A stretch of DNA of 24,791 nucleotides from IMG/VR virus record IMGVR_UViG_3300028767_000090, positions 1-24,791 of that record. The stretch is one strand, 5' to 3'. A model generated the notes under the pieces. It searched no databases. It saw only the letters and a program-made list of their open reading frames with translations, and was not told the origin of the DNA. The stretch's first letter is position 1. Every line of letters begins with the position of its first letter. Position numbers and translations under genes: made by a program. This DNA is from a virus. This document shows, in pieces, positions 22,918-24,791 of the stretch.

Positions 22918-23154
22918 TTAGTCAAATAATTTTAATTGGTTAGGATCATCTTCCGGCTTTTCATTTTCGGCTTCAATTTCATTCATGTATCGCCAAAATG
23001 TGCGTTCAGATATTCCCGTTACCGGCTTTATTTTGTTGCGATAAATTGCCAATTTACACCTATCCTGCCTACCAGGCTCGTAGTCGGCTCTCAGCATTCC
23101 TTTCACTCGTTCCGCGCTCAGATGTGTACTTTTATGCTTTTTTCGCTTTGCCAT
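22918..23154 (-). CDS. Small HTH-like protein of mobile elements
   Basis: 78 residues. A basic start (MAKRKKHKSTHLSAERVKGM) is followed by LRADYEPGRQDRCKLAIYRN and KIKPVTGISERTFWRYMNEIEAE; the last part reads as a helix-turn-helix (VTGISERTFWRYM) with a recognition helix containing Arg and Trp. The tail is acidic (EDDPNQ) and ends LKLFD. Similar short proteins occur on Bacteroidales prophages, but I know of no assigned function. It could regulate the early genes or act as a DNA-binding cofactor. It begins next to an 11-bp tandem repeat, and its transcript ends at the hairpin 22864-22895. Confidence 0.65.
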   Translation of the reverse strand: MAKRKKHKSTHLSAERVKGMLRADYEPGRQDRCKLAIYRNKIKPVTGISERTFWRYMNEIEAENEKPEDDPNQLKLFD

Positions 23155-23182
23155 TTAATCGGTATTTAATTGGTATTTAAAA
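23153..23182. repeat. 11-bp tandem repeat before the HTH-like gene
   Basis: GGTATTTAATT and GGTATTTAAAA in tandem (23161-23182), with a partial third copy ATTTAATC overlapping the start codon. The period is about one helical turn, which would place binding sites on one face of DNA. It lies in the 29-nt gap between the HAD gene stop and the HTH-like gene start, so autoregulation is possible. Confidence 0.45.
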
Positions 23183-23183
23183 A

Positions 23184-23582
23184 TTACAAGAATCCGTCGC
23201 GGATTGCTTTATCCTCTCTCGTTATCGGCACTCTATCAATTATCATCTCGTATATTTCATCCCAGTGCGGAAGTGGTTTAAGTAAACCCCTATCATCTAT
23301 TACCATATCGTGAAATACTTTTCGAGTGTCAACACCTCCATATTCAGCTATATTAGCAGGACAACCATTATTATAACTATCGAATAAAACTCCATTTTCA
23401 CCAAGAAACTGAGCAGCTTCTGCAAGTTTTTTACCATTTCTATTTGTCCATAGAATTAAATAATAACCATCCTTTTTTAGTTTCAGTAGATTCTCTTTTG
23501 CTCCTGGTTTAAAATTCCCAATTTCAGGGAAATGATCCTCTACTATCGTTCCGTCAAAATCTATTGCTAATATTACTACCAT
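23184..23582 (-). CDS. HAD-superfamily hydrolase/phosphatase
   Basis: 132 residues. Motif I is AIDFDGTIVE (nucleophile Asp8, acid/base Asp10), motif II ILWTNRNG (Thr near residue 46), and the metal-binding motif IV DMVIDDRG (Asp pair near 96). Members of this compact Mg-dependent family are phosphatases for small phosphorylated metabolites or nucleotides; this one lacks a large cap domain. Similar genes occur in Bacteroides phages. A role in nucleotide or sugar-phosphate metabolism in infected cells is plausible, the substrate unknown. It starts 8 nt after the upstream gene and its 3' end contains a short palindrome AATCCGTCGCGGATT that encodes part of IRDGF. Confidence 0.85.
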   Translation of the reverse strand: MVVILAIDFDGTIVEDHFPEIGNFKPGAKENLLKLKKDGYYLILWTNRNGKKLAEAAQFLGENGVLFDSYNNGCPANIAEYGGVDTRKVFHDMVIDDRGLLKPLPHWDEIYEMIIDRVPITREDKAIRDGFL

Positions 23583-23589
23583 ACATTTG

Positions 23590-23832
23590 TTATTTTTTAT
23601 TTGTTCCCTGAGCGAAGTCGAAGGGTAGTTTTCTTTTAAGTTCTGATAGCTCCTTAGCCACCGTTAAGTAATTCATCCGATAAATATCTCTTTCGTTGCA
23701 CACACGCTCAATCATATCATTTGCAGCCACAAGGTCGGTTGCAAATCTCCCTTCCGAGTCTCTGTTCCGATCCGACTCTATTCGTCGAACCTTGACAGTC
23801 TCTACAAAATTTATTGATAATTGATCGTTCAT
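23590..23832 (-). CDS. Small hypothetical protein with repeat-derived C-terminus
   Basis: 80 residues. An N-terminal part MNDQLSINFVETVKVRRIES is followed by a charged segment (RNRDSEGRF) and a helix (NDMIERVCNERDIYRMNYLTVAKELSELKRK, of which residues about 38-68 may be a coiled coil). The end LPFDFAQGTNKK is encoded by the repeat at 23606-23625 and is not likely to be ancestral. No family recognised. It lies between an upstream gene ending 8 nt earlier and the HAD gene 7 nt downstream, so it is probably co-transcribed with them. Real-gene support comes from this packing and from codon composition. Confidence 0.55.
   Translation of the reverse strand: MNDQLSINFVETVKVRRIESDRNRDSEGRFATDLVAANDMIERVCNERDIYRMNYLTVAKELSELKRKLPFDFAQGTNKK
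23606..23625. repeat. REP-like palindrome CCCTGAGCGAAGTCGAAGGG
   Basis: CCCTGAGCGAAGTCGAAGGG preceded by TGTT. Its ends are complementary (CCCT/AGGG). It is almost the same as the element at 23906-23925 and resembles the TTCGACTTCGCTCAGG elements common in Bacteroidetes genomes. Here it lies in frame at the 3' end of a small gene, producing the peptide PFDFAQG. Confidence 0.7.
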
Positions 23833-23840
23833 ACAAATAG

Positions 23841-24317
23841 TTATTTAAACCTATCTCGAAAATGCTGTAGACCATCGTTCTCATCAATAACCTGATCTAC
23901 CTGTTCACTGAGCGTAGTCGAAGTGTGCAATTCATTAAACCTTTCTGCTATCCACACATTCAATTTCTCCACCGTCTTATTGCTCACCATGCAATGCCGT
24001 TTAAACTTACCGTAGTCAATAATCGACTTTTCAACTACGCCACCACGTTCTGAAAATGTAAGAAAATAAACACGGTATTCTTTCAAATTAATACCGCTTG
24101 TCCGGGTATCTCTATACGTTCGCCCGATACTTATCCATGTACCGGTAGGATTAGCCGGTGAAGTGATTGACGCGTCAAATACATTCGACCAATTCAGAAA
24201 CTTCCACTCCGGTGGTACCACCAATGCATCAAAAAACGCCTTACATATTTCGCTCAGCTCGTTCGCTGTGCGTGGGGTTCTAGCACCCCATGTTCCTTTA
24301 GCTTTTGCTTCGGCCAT
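23841..24317 (-). CDS. Hypothetical protein of accessory operon
   Basis: 158 residues. It starts MAEAKAKGTWGARTPRTANE and has a conserved-looking beta region GTWISIGRTYRDTRTSGINLKEYRVYFLTFSERG (residues about 59-92) followed by FKRHCMVSNKTVEKLNVWIA, which may be helical. The beta core with paired aromatic residues suggests a small compact domain, but I recognise no family. The repeat at 23906-23925 encodes residues near 131-138 (HTSTTLSE). It overlaps the upstream ASCH-like gene by 20 nt and is followed by the 80-residue gene after 8 nt. It is part of a co-transcribed set of early or accessory genes. Confidence 0.6.
   Translation of the reverse strand: MAEAKAKGTWGARTPRTANELSEICKAFFDALVVPPEWKFLNWSNVFDASITSPANPTGTWISIGRTYRDTRTSGINLKEYRVYFLTFSERGGVVEKSIIDYGKFKRHCMVSNKTVEKLNVWIAERFNELHTSTTLSEQVDQVIDENDGLQHFRDRFK
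23906..23925. repeat. REP-like palindrome CACTGAGCGTAGTCGAAGTG
   Basis: CACTGAGCGTAGTCGAAGTG preceded by TGTT. It differs from 23606-23625 at three positions, and the outer changes are compensatory (CACT/AGTG instead of CCCT/AGGG), so the ability to pair is kept. It lies in frame within the C-terminal part of the 158-residue gene. Confidence 0.7.
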
Positions 24318-24791
24318 ATCTGAAACTTGTAAAATGAATACAGGCCATTGGCTCTTTCAAATCATACTTCCCTTTTTCGAACCAATCGCGAAAGTCAACT
24401 TGTGATAATCCATCATTTTCAGCAGTCTGATAAAAAGGAAAGTCTCGAAACATTTCATCCTCACATCGTATTGCCATTCCGCAAAAAGGCATATCAAAAT
24501 CCGATTCATAAATAGCCTCCTGAATTCCAATACCGCTATCTTTGTTTAGTTGTGCAAACTCTATCGGTTTACTGCCATCTCGCTGATAGTTGTAGGGTGA
24601 TCCGCTCCAATATCGTAATGAAAGTATTGCTCTTCCTTCCTGAACTTCTTTAATCCTTTTTTGCCACAGTGGGAGGTTTCCACGGAAAGTATGAATCTTT
24701 GGGTCTAAATCGATAAGCAAGTAGTCAGGCATTTCTACAAGCAGATTAAGTGCTAACTGTATCTTTTCGACAAAATATGTGGGTTGTCCCT
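24298..24791 (-). CDS. ASCH-like hypothetical protein (5' end outside window)
   Basis: Part of a gene that extends past the right edge. The frame stays open for 19 codons beyond the first visible ATG (24732), and that part reads GQPTYFVEKIQLALNLLVE. It recalls a Bacteroidales protein type with a PTHFVEKI segment upstream of IHTFRGNLPLWQKRIKEVQ, AILSLRYWSGSPY and IEFAQLNKDSGIGIQEA. Taken together this resembles the ASCH domain, a small RNA-binding fold related to PUA that is common on phages. The C-terminal part (ENDGLSQVDFRDWFEKG and EPMACIHFTSFRY) belongs to the same family type. Function in the phage is unknown. Its stop lies 20 nt inside the downstream gene. Confidence 0.65.
   Translation of the reverse strand, partial: GQPTYFVEKIQLALNLLVEMPDYLLIDLDPKIHTFRGNLPLWQKRIKEVQEGRAILSLRYWSGSPYNYQRDGSKPIEFAQLNKDSGIGIQEAIYESDFDMPFCGMAIRCEDEMFRDFPFYQTAENDGLSQVDFRDWFEKGKYDLKEPMACIHFTSFRYGRSKS

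Noticed and set aside
23191-23205. AATCCGTCGCGGATT palindrome at the 3' end of the HAD gene as a terminator
   Set aside because: The stem is 6 bp and lies inside the coding sequence with no U-run; it shares ends with the hairpin at 22864-22895, but this may be chance.
1-24791. CRISPR arrays, tRNA genes, integrase or transposase, phage ends
   Set aside because: No regularly spaced repeats, cloverleaf sequences, recombinase motifs or terminal repeats are visible in this window.

Overview
The window is part of a prophage or phage genome from a member of the Bacteroidetes, most likely Bacteroidales. The evidence is AT-rich DNA, Bacteroidetes-type promoters (TAnnTTTG boxes), little use of Shine-Dalgarno sequences, Bacteroides-like phage protein families, and short palindromic repeats that resemble those scattered through Bacteroidetes chromosomes. 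The head and packaging proteins are Mu-like: a gp28-type terminase, a gp29/DUF935 portal fused to a gpF-like domain, a gp36/DUF1320 protein and a gpI-type protease. The tail proteins are those of a siphovirus: tail tube, frameshift-type chaperone pair, 1126-residue tape measure, Dit-like and Tal-like proteins. This combination recalls the Mu-like siphoviruses (B3/D3112 type, and the Bacteroides hankyphage). No transposase, integrase, reverse transcriptase, tRNA or phage end lies in the window, so transposition is only inferred.

Layout. The late genes form two divergent operons that meet at 8721-8896. The leftward operon (8720 to 1) runs: protease/scaffold, major capsid protein, an intrinsic terminator, lysis genes (amidase, a membrane coiled-coil protein, and a candidate spanin with a lipobox and a C-terminal membrane helix), tail tube, chaperones G and GT, tape measure, and the first seven codons of another gene. 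The rightward operon (8897 to 20473) runs: small and large terminase, two small proteins, gp36-like protein, portal-gpF fusion, Dit-like protein, and a 1904-residue tail-tip/fibre protein with an internal duplication. A 28-bp palindrome at 20480-20507 closes it.

The right part (20528-24791) is all leftward. First comes a two-gene unit encoding a lipoprotein and a secreted protein, with its own promoter overlapped by a perfect inverted repeat; these look like lysogenic-conversion (moron) genes. Next are a small orphan gene and a Bro-N antirepressor-like gene, the latter preceded by about 175 nt that fold into a long, bulged, branched RNA with its own promoter and a possible terminator. Beyond a hairpin lies an accessory or early operon: a partial ASCH-like gene, two hypothetical genes, a HAD-family hydrolase and a small HTH-like protein.

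The features most worth follow-up are the structured RNA upstream of the Bro-N gene, the capsid protein with two N-terminal hydrophobic helices and a C-terminal beta-sandwich, the lysis genes embedded among structural genes, the lipoprotein pair with its operator-like palindrome, and repeat elements that supply the stop codons or C-termini of several phage genes.
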